DNA of 64,000 bases from Proales similis (taxonomy: Eukaryota; Rotifera; Eurotatoria; Ploima; Proalidae). The stretch is taken from NCBI GenBank assembly GCA_019059635.1, contig JAGVRJ010000004.1, positions 1,240,001 to 1,304,000 of the forward strand, read 5' to 3'. Within the stretch, counting starts at the first letter, position 1. Each line of letters begins with the position of its first letter. Below, one piece after another: positions 33,753 through 42,057 of this stretch. The position numbers and the translations under genes were made by a program. Below the pieces are notes generated by a model. That model saw nothing but the letters and a program-made list of their open reading frames with translations, did not search any database and was not told where the DNA came from.

Positions 33753-34273
33753 GCGCGGTGGCGGCGGTGGCGTATGTGCACTCACGAGCCTATCGCGTCT
33801 TGATTCCCTCTTTCTTTCTTTTCCTATTTATAATTAAACTCGACCGTTCCAAAAAGCAACGCCATCGACTATCTTACGAAGCGAACAAACCGATTCCTTC
33901 TTTCCATTCTTTTTTTTTTATGATCAAACGTTTATTTTAAAATTGCTCTAGATTATATTCGATCCATTTTTGCGCTTTATTTTTAAGCTAGCTTTGACCA
34001 ATAAAGCTTGATTCAAGTGTAGACGCACATTCTCGGCTTGCTCGGCCTTTTCACACAAAACGGCGCCGACCGATGCTGCACACTCCGGTCGCCTCTTGTC
34101 TGGTCGCTTCAACGTAATGTGGGCGGAGAGCAGCGCGTTGCGTTAGAGCCATTAGACGTTGAGATGGCCAAGCTATTAATGCAACTGAGTCGGGCTAGCT
34201 TCCAGTTTATAAAAGAGCAGACAGCACGCGCTCATTTGAATTGCTTGACTCTACAGCTTTAATCGAGAAGAAC
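33753..34273 (+). other. Intergenic, USP46 to hnRNP-like gene
   Basis: AATAAA at 34000-34005 suits the USP46 transcript. The remainder holds the promoter of the next gene, with a TATA box at 34208. No gene seen. Confidence 0.5.
34208..34215 (+). promoter_or_regulatory. TATA box of the hnRNP R/Q-like gene
   Basis: TATAAAAG, 59 bp upstream of the ATG at 34274. Confidence 0.55.
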
Positions 34274-35731
34274 ATGTCGGAAGAGGCTCGCGACTCGCCT
34301 CCCTCACTGGTCATAGACGAGACAGTTCAGATCGAGTCAGGACGCAGCGAAACTGCCAGTGACCACGACGAAGAGAGCGAGTATCTCGAGATCCATTGCA
34401 AAGAAGAAAGCAATGAGCCACCAACAGATAAAGCCGACACAACGAAGAGCAGAGCAGACGAGGCTAAACAAGTTCCAGAAAGCAAAACAGCTCCGGCTGA
34501 CTCCGTGCCAAGGAAGAGAGATTTGACCTTTTTTCGGCAGCTCTCGTCCACGCGTATCTACAGGTGTCCTGCAGCGTGCAATTTGTTCGCCAAAGATGTC
34601 AACAACAACTACGAGTCGGAGACGAGCGACCAAGATCTGCTCGAGTTAAGAGAGTGCGTAATCACAGGCTTTTCGTACAAAACTGACGACGAAGCACTTA
34701 TTTCACTGTTGGAGAGATATGGCCAGATCTGGGAGCTGCGAATAAATTCAAGGCCGAAGAGAGACCAAACGACCGGTGTCGCTTTCGTTTTGTACGAAAA
34801 GGCCGAGCAAGCGAACAAAGCGCTGGAGGAATTCGCCAACGGCAAGCTGCATCTCGACGGCCGGCAATTGAACGCGCGACTGTGTGAGGGCGCGAGAAAA
34901 TTGTTTGTTACCCAGATTGACACGACATGTGAGCCGCAAAAGATTGAGCAAGTGCTCAGAGAGAAGATGAGGGGAGTGACAGCGATCGAGGTGCCGCCTA
35001 GTGATCGATACCAAAATCGAGGCCACTGCTTCGTTGAATTTGCCACCAGCTGGGTGGCGACTGAAAACTTTTTGGCGCTCGAATCAGCCAAACTGGACGA
35101 GCTTGGTCAAAGAGCATTCGTCTCACGACTTGTGCCCGAAAGATCCAAATCTGAATTTCGCCTTTTGCTCGTCTCTAATTTGGAGTATGAGCTCACTGAG
35201 AGAGAAGTCGGCGACTATTTCCGACCGCTCGGCTCGATTGAGTTTGTCAGACGATCGTCAAGCGTCTTTTTGATCCAATTCAAATACGCCAAGAGTGCAA
35301 TGACCGCGTATTTAAAAGCGGCACAGAGAAGCATCAAGAGTCGTCGGATGAAGGTCGAACTCCAACCGGCTGAACAAGTTGCCCAGAAACGCTTCAGTCG
35401 AGCTTCGTATTCGAATGAAAACGCGCCGCTTCTCTACGCACCGCCCGCCCAGCGCAAGGTCGATGAAAGCCAACAATTCTTGACCAACTACGTCTCAGCT
35501 CTTGCTCAGGCAGCCGTGCAGCAGAGTCTGGCGATCGCTGTTCAGCCAGAGTTGTCTATGCCGCCTTTGGCCGCAGCGTTTGCACCGCCACCTCTGTCCC
35601 GGCAGCCGCATGTGCCTCTAATGAGTTTGCCCACATTAAAACGTCGATCAGACCATTCGGATGAGTTGTACTCGGCAGAAGAATATCCCAAGAGAAGGAG
35701 ATTCGGAAGGGACCAGACCAACTTGAATTAG
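34274..35731 (+). CDS. Three-RRM RNA-binding protein, hnRNP R/Q-like
   Basis: Intronless, 485 aa. An acidic N-terminus is followed by three RNA-recognition motifs in the hnRNP R/Q (SYNCRIP) and A1CF/RBM47 order. RRM1 is about residues 130-205 (ECVITGFSYK, GVAFVLYE). RRM2 is about 208-285 (KLFVTQID, NRGHCFVEFA). RRM3 is about 290-365 (FRLLLVSNLEYELTEREVGD, VFLIQFKYAK). The linker RYGQIWELRI recalls the GPIWDLRL text of hnRNP R/Q. The tail is Ala/Pro-rich and ends in a basic KRRRFGRD cluster. These proteins bind mRNA in splicing, editing or translational control. RRM3 is divergent (RNP2-like LLVSNL is good, RNP1 is weak). The absence of RGG repeats separates it from vertebrate SYNCRIP, so orthology is uncertain. 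Confidence 0.7.
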   Translation: MSEEARDSPPSLVIDETVQIESGRSETASDHDEESEYLEIHCKEESNEPPTDKADTTKSRADEAKQVPESKTAPADSVPRKRDLTFFRQLSSTRIYRCPAACNLFAKDVNNNYESETSDQDLLELRECVITGFSYKTDDEALISLLERYGQIWELRINSRPKRDQTTGVAFVLYEKAEQANKALEEFANGKLHLDGRQLNARLCEGARKLFVTQIDTTCEPQKIEQVLREKMRGVTAIEVPPSDRYQNRGHCFVEFATSWVATENFLALESAKLDELGQRAFVSRLVPERSKSEFRLLLVSNLEYELTEREVGDYFRPLGSIEFVRRSSSVFLIQFKYAKSAMTAYLKAAQRSIKSRRMKVELQPAEQVAQKRFSRASYSNENAPLLYAPPAQRKVDESQQFLTNYVSALAQAAVQQSLAIAVQPELSMPPLAAAFAPPPLSRQPHVPLMSLPTLKRRSDHSDELYSAEEYPKRRRFGRDQTNLN

Positions 35732-36003
35732 ATGTCGCCTGTTCGCGTTTACCCCGCACGTTTCGCACAAATTTTGTTTCGTTCGATCTCGTTTCGTTCT
35801 GTTCCTTGTCAGGTTTAAGAGTTCACTTTCGCACAAATTCAATCAACCGTTTTGAGAAATTTGTTCAATTTCGCAGTTCCAATTCACTTTGTTTCCATTT
35901 TGTCGGTAAAAACTAGACCAATTTGCACCAGTTCATTCTTTTCAATAAATCAATTTTGCCAAAATCTTTATTCTTTTCTCAAGGTCAGAGTTGACAACTT
36001 GCA

Positions 36004-36486
36004 CTATTGGACAGGGTCAATGGAGCTGTATTGGGTTTCGATGGCATTGTAGTATCGTCTCAGCTCGGTTCGCTCGATGACCCGCTCAAACACGGCTCTG
36101 AAGCGGCAAGTGTGCTCGACTGGCTGGTCCGATGTGTCGATTTTGTAGCCGATCAGCTGGAGTAGATCATGGTCGTAGTTGAAATCGGCCAGAAAATGAT
36201 CAGAATGCGACATGAGGTCGATGAAAACCTCGAATCTCTGCTCTCTGTCGACTGTTTCCTCGCTCTGCTTGAATCTGAGGCCGAAAAGTCTACCGAGTCG
36301 GTCCAGTTCTTTTTGTCGGTCTGCGATAGACTCCACACTGAAGAGGACAATTTGGCCGCCTTTTGAAGCTGCTTGGTCCACTCGGCCTGTGATGCGAAGC
36401 ATTCGCTTTTGGCCTTTGGAGTCGAGGCGCTCGAGCTGTGATAGCTTCAGCTGGCAGACGACTTCTTGATGAAAATTCGAACTCAT
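36004..36486 (-). CDS. Orphan protein of 160 aa
   Basis: A single exon running from the ATG at 36486 (MSSNFHQEVVCQLKLSQ) to TAG at 36004. An in-frame upstream Met at 36576 is possible but would overlap the promoter of VPS72. The sequence is soluble, with mixed alpha/beta text: an N-terminal region with a KRMLRITGRVDQA segment and a later helical RQKELDRLGRLFGLRFKQSEE. I do not recognise the family. An OB-like start was considered but is not convincing. It is divergent to VPS72 (122 bp between ATGs) and convergent with the hnRNP-like gene. Codon use resembles its neighbours, so it is probably a real gene. Confidence 0.5.
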   Translation of the reverse strand: MSSNFHQEVVCQLKLSQLERLDSKGQKRMLRITGRVDQAASKGGQIVLFSVESIADRQKELDRLGRLFGLRFKQSEETVDREQRFEVFIDLMSHSDHFLADFNYDHDLLQLIGYKIDTSDQPVEHTCRFRAVFERVIERTELRRYYNAIETQYSSIDPVQ

Positions 36487-36608
36487 CTCGCGTGTAAATT
36501 TAGTTCTGAACAAGTGGCTCGTGCTTTTTATGCGGCCTTTAACTGCCCGCTGCGTAAGTGTGAGACTAGTCCTCAAAATTGGACTGAGACAAATCGAAGA
36601 ATTAAGTC

Positions 36609-37595
36609 ATGTCACTTGCGTCCGAGCGCTCAAGGCGCCAGAATGCGGGCGCCAAAATGGCAAAACTGCTCGACCAAGAGGAAGAGGACGAGTTCTACCA
36701 GACGGCATATGGCGGCTTCCAGGAGGTTTCAATTTTCTCGTTTCTTTTTGTGACTGGCCGTTGACTAAAGGCAACCAACTAGACTGAAGAAGACAACGAG
36801 TTTATGGCCGAGAACGAGGAGGAAGAGGAGGACTATGTCGACTCTGACTTTGACATGGACGAGAATGAGAACGAGGAGGCGGCCGAAGCAGACGACGACG
36901 ATGACGAGGAGAAGCGAAAGCGGCGAGCGGCTCGTCGCGGCGGAGTCGTCACCAAAGCGTATCGAGAACCTCGCAAAGAAGCCGCGGAGAGTGTGAAGAG
37001 AACCAAGGCAGACGCAGCGAACGCTTCGATTGAGATGGTCGAATCGAAATCTCTTCGCAATTCGACCGCCCAGAAGCGTCGGGAGCTAGAAGAGCGCCAG
37101 AAAGAGTCGAAAAGTAGAGTGATTAAGCGAACAACACCGTCCGGCGAGCAAGTAGACCTGCGCCGCCTGACGCAAGAAGAGCTGATGGAAGAGGCCAAGA
37201 TCACAGAAAAGATCAACTTGGCCTCGCTGGACGCTTACCAGCGACTTGAGCTCGAAAAGAAGAGACGAGCATTGACCAAAACTGTGAATCGAGGACCAAT
37301 GATTCGATACCATTCTGTGGCCATGCCTCTGCTCGAGCCGACCGAGGACATCGAGCAGATCGACTCGAATGCGCCCAAGCTCAACAAGCAGAGCAGGAAC
37401 TTTATTTCATTTTCGAACGACACCGTTCTACGCCAAGTCTTTCCCAAGCAAGAGCGTCAGCCCTTGCCGCCAAAGAAGTGCACTGTCACCGGCCTGCCGG
37501 CCAAGTACTTTGACCCGATCACCGAATGTCCTTATGCCAACGTGTTTGCGTTCAAGGCCCTGCGTGAAATGCATGCGAGCAAGAAAAGCAAATAG
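36609..37595 (+). CDS. VPS72: VPS72/YL1, H2A.Z chaperone subunit
   Basis: Exons 36609-36725 and 36783-37595, 309 aa. The N-terminus (MSLASERSRRQNAGAKMAKL, then EEEDEFYQTAYGGFQE) matches vertebrate YL1. It is followed by a long acidic H2A.Z-binding segment (VDSDFDMDENE), VVTKAYREP, LTQEELMEEAKITEKINL, and the YL1 C-terminal domain (CTVTGLPAKYFDPITECPYANVFAFKALRE). VPS72 is a shared subunit of the SRCAP and TIP60/p400 complexes and delivers H2A.Z-H2B. All regions are present. AATAAA is near 37656. Confidence 0.93.
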
Positions 37596-37826
37596 CTTTC
37601 CTGCTCCTAGTTGCTCGCTGTGTGTACATTATTGAAAATCAAGTTTCTCGTAATGAATAAAGCCATTTTGCACTGGCTCTGATCGTGTCTAGATCGCCGA
37701 GCTGATAAGGCAACACTCAAACCGGTCTCTTATCAGTTTTCTGTTTGTTCACGTTCACATTTTGAATTATGAATATGGATTGTTGGTTAACAGACACTTG
37801 TTGTTGTTGAACATTTCAGTATCAAA

Positions 37827-39159
37827 ATGAGCCAACAGAAGAGCATACCGATTTGGAAGGATTGTCTAATGCAGGTGAGCGCGGGCGGAAGTGCAGGTTA
37901 GAGCTGAAGAGACCTTGATTCGTCGTCAATCGACCTGAGCAGCTGCTTGTGCTTAGGCTTCATTGAAATCTGCATAATGCATCCGCTGGACGTGGTCAAG
38001 ACAAGACTGCAAGTTCAGCAAGGCAACGCGGCCAGGACGAGCATTGCCGGCTGCTTCAGCACCATGATTCGAAACGAAGGGTGATTAGCCTTCAAAAAAA
38101 AGAGATGGCCACGATGGTTTCGAACGCTGCCTCTCGTAGATTTCTGTCCATTTACAAAGGAATCCTGCCTCCGATAATGGCCGAGACTCCCAAGAGAGCG
38201 ACAAAGTTCTTCACTTTCGAACAGTACAAAAGCGTGTTCTCATTCGGCTCGAACAACATCGGCAGCTTTGTAAGGCAGCTTTTAGGCCTCAAGCCGTCAA
38301 TCAACTTAAATAGAGAAATCTTTTATAATTCAGGGATTAGCCATGGCAGGTCTGTGCTCAGGTCTGTCCGAGGCCATCGTGGTCAATCCTTTTGAAGTGG
38401 TCAAAGTTCGGCAGCAGACCGATCAGCAGAAATTTTCCAAGGTAAATCCCATCAGTCAGTTGCTGTTGTGCCAAAGTCGTTCGCTTAGGGTTAACTAAAC
38501 TCACGCAGCAACAAAGCACATTCGCGATCGCGAGGCAAATATACAACGAGAACGGCTTTGGACTGAAAGGACTGAACCGAGGCTTGACGTCAACTCTGGG
38601 CCGGCACGGTGTCTGGAACATGATCTACTTTGGCTTCTATCACAGCATAAGGCCGTTCATACCCAAATCGGAAGTAAGCTGCAGGTGTCGAGTGATCTCG
38701 CCTCGCCCAAAGATGAGTTGAGTTTAAATACCCAAAGAGCAAAACAAGCGAATACTTTTACCGGGCGCTGGCTGGTTTCACAGGCAAGTTTGAACTGAAT
38801 ATCAATTTAAAATGCTGATTGAACGAGCTGATTAAAGCGGGCACCATCGCATCAACCATCAACATTCCGTTCGACGTAGCCAAATCGCGAATTCAACGCT
38901 TCCACGAGAACGAGGCGAGCCGCAGATACCACACATGCTCACAGACGATCATGCTCGTGTTTAGAGAAGAGGGCTGGCGAGCGTTGTTCAAAGGCTTGGC
39001 GCCAAAAATCCTCCGCCTCGGTCCAGGTACCACCAGCCTTTTTGGCTGATTTAGTAAATTCGTGTTCATTTATTTCCTGATTAAGGTGGCGCGATCATGA
39101 TGATTGCTTACGAGGAGATTTACAAATTTCTCAAGAATTCTAGTCTCCAAGTTCAATGA
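37827..39159 (+). CDS. SLC25A21: Mitochondrial 2-oxodicarboxylate carrier SLC25A21
   Basis: Eight exons: 37827-37896, 37957-38080, 38140-38269, 38334-38441, 38509-38673, 38738-38783, 38838-39026 and 39086-39159, giving 301 aa (human 299). Three mitochondrial-carrier repeats are present with PxD/ExxK motifs: MHPLDVVKTRLQ, VNPFEVVKVRQQ and NIPFDVAKSRIQ. Subfamily text includes GGSAGFIEI, YKGILPPIMAETPKRATKFF, GLNRGLTSTLGRHG and LRLGPGGAIMM. The carrier exchanges 2-oxoadipate and 2-oxoglutarate across the inner membrane in Lys/Trp catabolism. The intron after 38783 has a GC donor (GCAAGT), required by frame. It ends 75 bp from the convergent receptor stop at 39235. Confidence 0.92.
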
Positions 39160-39234
39160 GAAATAAATGAGCAAAAGAGACAATTTTCTTCATTTTCTTT
39201 AAACAAGACTATTCGCATTTGAGTGCATTTTGAG

Positions 39235-41577
39235 CTATTTCACATGATTTCGAAACTCCGGGTTGAACAAGTAGAGTAGAACAAAGTTCTCGAAAAAGCT
39301 AAACGTGTAGAAGAGCCGAGAGATGTTGAACAGACTCGGGCAAACCGAGTGCATTGAGTCATAAGAGAGCTTGCAGGATGGAAAAATCATTGGATTGAAG
39401 GTGAACGCAATGTAGCTGAGCGAAATGGTGATTTCAGGCGTGCGAAAGAGAAACGAGAAGAGGCCGTTGAGAACGATCATTTTGGTGACGCGCGACTCGA
39501 CCTCCTCTTTTCTGCGGCTACTTTCAAAACTGCGAAGGAAAAACAAAAGACGAAGGTCAACAGTAACATTGAAGAGGGTGAAAACCACGTCGCCGAGAAC
39601 CATGTTGATTAGATAAATCGAATTAACGGCAGTGGAAGGCAAATGCTTGAAAAATTTGTCTCGAATGAGATAATAAAATTGGTCGCGGGAAAATATGACC
39701 AAATCGAATCGTTGATTATCAAACAATAAGATGGCGCTTAAAGAAAGAACAAATGGAAGCGAAAATAGAACAAATTTGATCGGCCTCACTCTTCTCATGT
39801 CCTTGAGTCTGTCGCTGTTGATGCCGTAGCGGTAGAGCACAAACAGCGAGTTGGTCATGTTGGCCATCAGCTTCAGGCTGTTGCCCAGGTAGCTCTGCAC
39901 GAACAAGTAGAAGCCGTGTGCGAACCGGGTGAGTATCAGCGGCGAGCAGTAGATGCCGTCGTACTCGATGCAGGCCGTGAGCGGCTCCACCGCCAATATG
40001 AGCGCCTGGCACAGCACGAAGAACGTGTTGAAGTAGATGTAGTCCCACAGGGGCAGGTTCTTGTCGGTCAGCTTCTTCTTTCTGAACTCGGGCGACGAGC
40101 GCATCCGTCTGAACACGACCAGCACAAGCAAGTTGAGTATGGCCGCAAGGCAGCTGACCAGCGGGCCGAGCACGGTGCTAATGGCGAACTCGGCCATCTT
40201 CACCCTCCAGACGAACGCGTAGCCGTTCTCTTGTCTGATCGGCTCGATGGTCTGAATCTCGCAGCGCGCGCCCATCGAGTCAAAGTCGCACTCCTGCTTG
40301 ATCTGCTCCTGGCGGAGGCTGCACTCGCCAAAGCTGCTGTAGTAGGCCGGGTACTGCGGGAAGGTCTGCAGGAGCCAGAAGAGCACACAACCGCAAGAGC
40401 GCTGCGACTGCCGCTCGAACAAGAGCCCGTAGAGGAAGACGTTGAGCTGTTTCTGCTTGACCCGGTAGAAGAGGCAGAAGCTCGAGTTGCTGTCGAAGAG
40501 GTCGTCGTCCCGATCCAGCTGATAGAGCGTTTCGTATTGTACATTTCCTCGGTTTATCTGAGTTTGAGTATACCATAAAATGTAATGCCATGGTTTTCTT
40601 TTGGCGCCGTCGAGAACAATGTACAAAGTCTCGTTAGTCGAGCGTTCATTCGCCTTGTCAAGCCAGTCTACGTTGTTGTGCAGGAATCTTCTCAGTCCAG
40701 TCGACCTGATTAATATCTGGTCTAGACCCCTAGAAACGAGTATGTCCTTCTCAAATGTTTGAATAACGCCTTCAATTAGGATCGATTTAGTCGTGCCGAA
40801 TACTTTCCATGGAAATGATTTGCGGTCCAGAGATACTCTGTATCCCTCTAAAGTCAGTTTTTCTATTCGACTGTTAAGCTTTCTCACGGCCTGGCTTTCT
40901 TGAACAGCAAATCTGTTTCGCTTAATCAACGAGTCGTCGATATCCGAAAGTTGCAGAAATTTCAAGTTGGCATTGTTGAAAATTTGATCGCATGTGTCTT
41001 GATCGTACTTGATGCCCACATCAAACAAGAGTTCGAATGTAACGCTTGAATTCAAAGCCGAAACATTCAGGTCAGCCGAGCAGTTGGCTTTGCGGCCGTT
41101 CTCATCCAAAAGTCTTAGGTGGATATATCTCAAACTGAGGCGCGATAGATGGGATCCCAAATTGCACACTGAAAATGACTTGTCCACTCCAGTCAGAGCG
41201 AAATAGGTGAGCTGAAAGTTTTTCTTCTTTTCTACACAAGCCGTTGGATAAGAGGAGAAAAAGGCATCAAAATTCACCGAGTTCTGTAAACCGATATCAA
41301 AACCGAATCGAAGAAAAGCAATGAAGAACACGTCGCCCCTTGGTTTCGGCCTTTTGCAGCATTCGTAATCACTGAGATGCTGGAGTCTAAGGTGAGTTGA
41401 GTTTGTTGATTTATGCTTGGGACAATCGATTCTTATTGAGCAGAACGAAACAAAGTCTTGAGAAGTGCTCAGACATTCTTGATCGTAAGCCAGGCTGACG
41501 ACAAGCAGAGCAGCGAAGAGTATCAGACAAAGCCGATTCATCTCGAGTTTGTTTAAACCATTCAATCTCGCATTCAA
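39235..41577 (-). CDS. 7TM receptor with large ectodomain, copy 3
   Basis: Intronless, 780 aa from 41577. The signal peptide starts at the second Met (41541, MNRLCLILFAALLVVSLAY), so that may be the true start. The ectodomain of about 450 residues has paired cysteines and a leucine-rich rhythm. A Cys-rich FCLFYRV...CGC block just before TM1 parallels the FCLFRHF...CSC block of copies 1 and 2, showing a common family. Seven membrane helices follow, and the tail FNPEFRN is short. DNA at 39785-40550 (TM1-TM4 and the preceding Cys-rich block) and at 39427-39558 (loop 3 to TM6) is nearly identical to copy 4; the rest is much more diverged. Ligand unknown. Confidence 0.78.
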   Translation of the reverse strand: MNARLNGLNKLEMNRLCLILFAALLVVSLAYDQECLSTSQDFVSFCSIRIDCPKHKSTNSTHLRLQHLSDYECCKRPKPRGDVFFIAFLRFGFDIGLQNSVNFDAFFSSYPTACVEKKKNFQLTYFALTGVDKSFSVCNLGSHLSRLSLRYIHLRLLDENGRKANCSADLNVSALNSSVTFELLFDVGIKYDQDTCDQIFNNANLKFLQLSDIDDSLIKRNRFAVQESQAVRKLNSRIEKLTLEGYRVSLDRKSFPWKVFGTTKSILIEGVIQTFEKDILVSRGLDQILIRSTGLRRFLHNNVDWLDKANERSTNETLYIVLDGAKRKPWHYILWYTQTQINRGNVQYETLYQLDRDDDLFDSNSSFCLFYRVKQKQLNVFLYGLLFERQSQRSCGCVLFWLLQTFPQYPAYYSSFGECSLRQEQIKQECDFDSMGARCEIQTIEPIRQENGYAFVWRVKMAEFAISTVLGPLVSCLAAILNLLVLVVFRRMRSSPEFRKKKLTDKNLPLWDYIYFNTFFVLCQALILAVEPLTACIEYDGIYCSPLILTRFAHGFYLFVQSYLGNSLKLMANMTNSLFVLYRYGINSDRLKDMRRVRPIKFVLFSLPFVLSLSAILLFDNQRFDLVIFSRDQFYYLIRDKFFKHLPSTAVNSIYLINMVLGDVVFTLFNVTVDLRLLFFLRSFESSRRKEEVESRVTKMIVLNGLFSFLFRTPEITISLSYIAFTFNPMIFPSCKLSYDSMHSVCPSLFNISRLFYTFSFFENFVLLYLFNPEFRNHVK
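39427..39558 (-). repeat. Second homogenised block of receptor pair 3/4 (132 bp), copy in gene 3
   Basis: Matches 42289-42420 at offset 2862 with one difference seen (GCG versus CCG). It encodes the region around intracellular loop 3 and TM6. It is separated from the larger block by about 230 bp of diverged sequence, with no net length change. Confidence 0.85.
39785..40550 (-). repeat. Homogenised receptor core of pair 3/4 (766 bp), copy in gene 3
   Basis: Matches 42647-43412 at the same constant offset (2862), with about a dozen differences noted by eye (roughly 98% identity). GC content is visibly higher than in the flanking coding sequence. Confidence 0.88.
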
Positions 41578-42057
41578 TTCCGATCAGAAAAACTGAAGCG
41601 CCAAAAAGCATTTTCTATTTCCTCATTCTCTCACATTGAATAAACGGCTTAGAGGCTTCAAATTTCATTTTATACAAAAAGACCGCCTTCAGAAATAGGC
41701 AACAGCTCCTACAGCGACTCGAGCCTATTCTTCAGGATTGAAAAGACCCAACGAGCTGCTTTGATCTATGCTGATATCCAATGGTGGATATTAACATTTT
41801 CTAATCTGTGAAGATCAATTTAGAATGAAATTTAGCGCCTTAAAAACACAAGCAAACGAATGCGATGCAAAATAAAAGGAGAACGCCAATATTATTGCGC
41901 AGGAGAGACTAAATTTGAGAAGATGAAAACAGAATTCAGTTAAAAATGATTAGCTCTAAATGCAAACATTCTGGGGAAATAAAAAAAAAAACTGGTTTTC
42001 GGCTGTAAACATTTGTTGAGAAAAACAATCTGAGTAGAAAAGCTGAGTAAAAAGAAG
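41578..42057 (-). other. Intergenic between receptor copies 4 and 3
   Basis: 480 bp holding the promoter of copy 3 (TATAAAA on the minus strand at 41668-41674) and the 3' flank of copy 4. No other gene seen. Confidence 0.5.
41668..41674 (-). promoter_or_regulatory. TATA box of receptor gene 3
   Basis: TATAAAA on the minus strand, about 91 bp upstream of the ATG at 41577. Confidence 0.5.
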
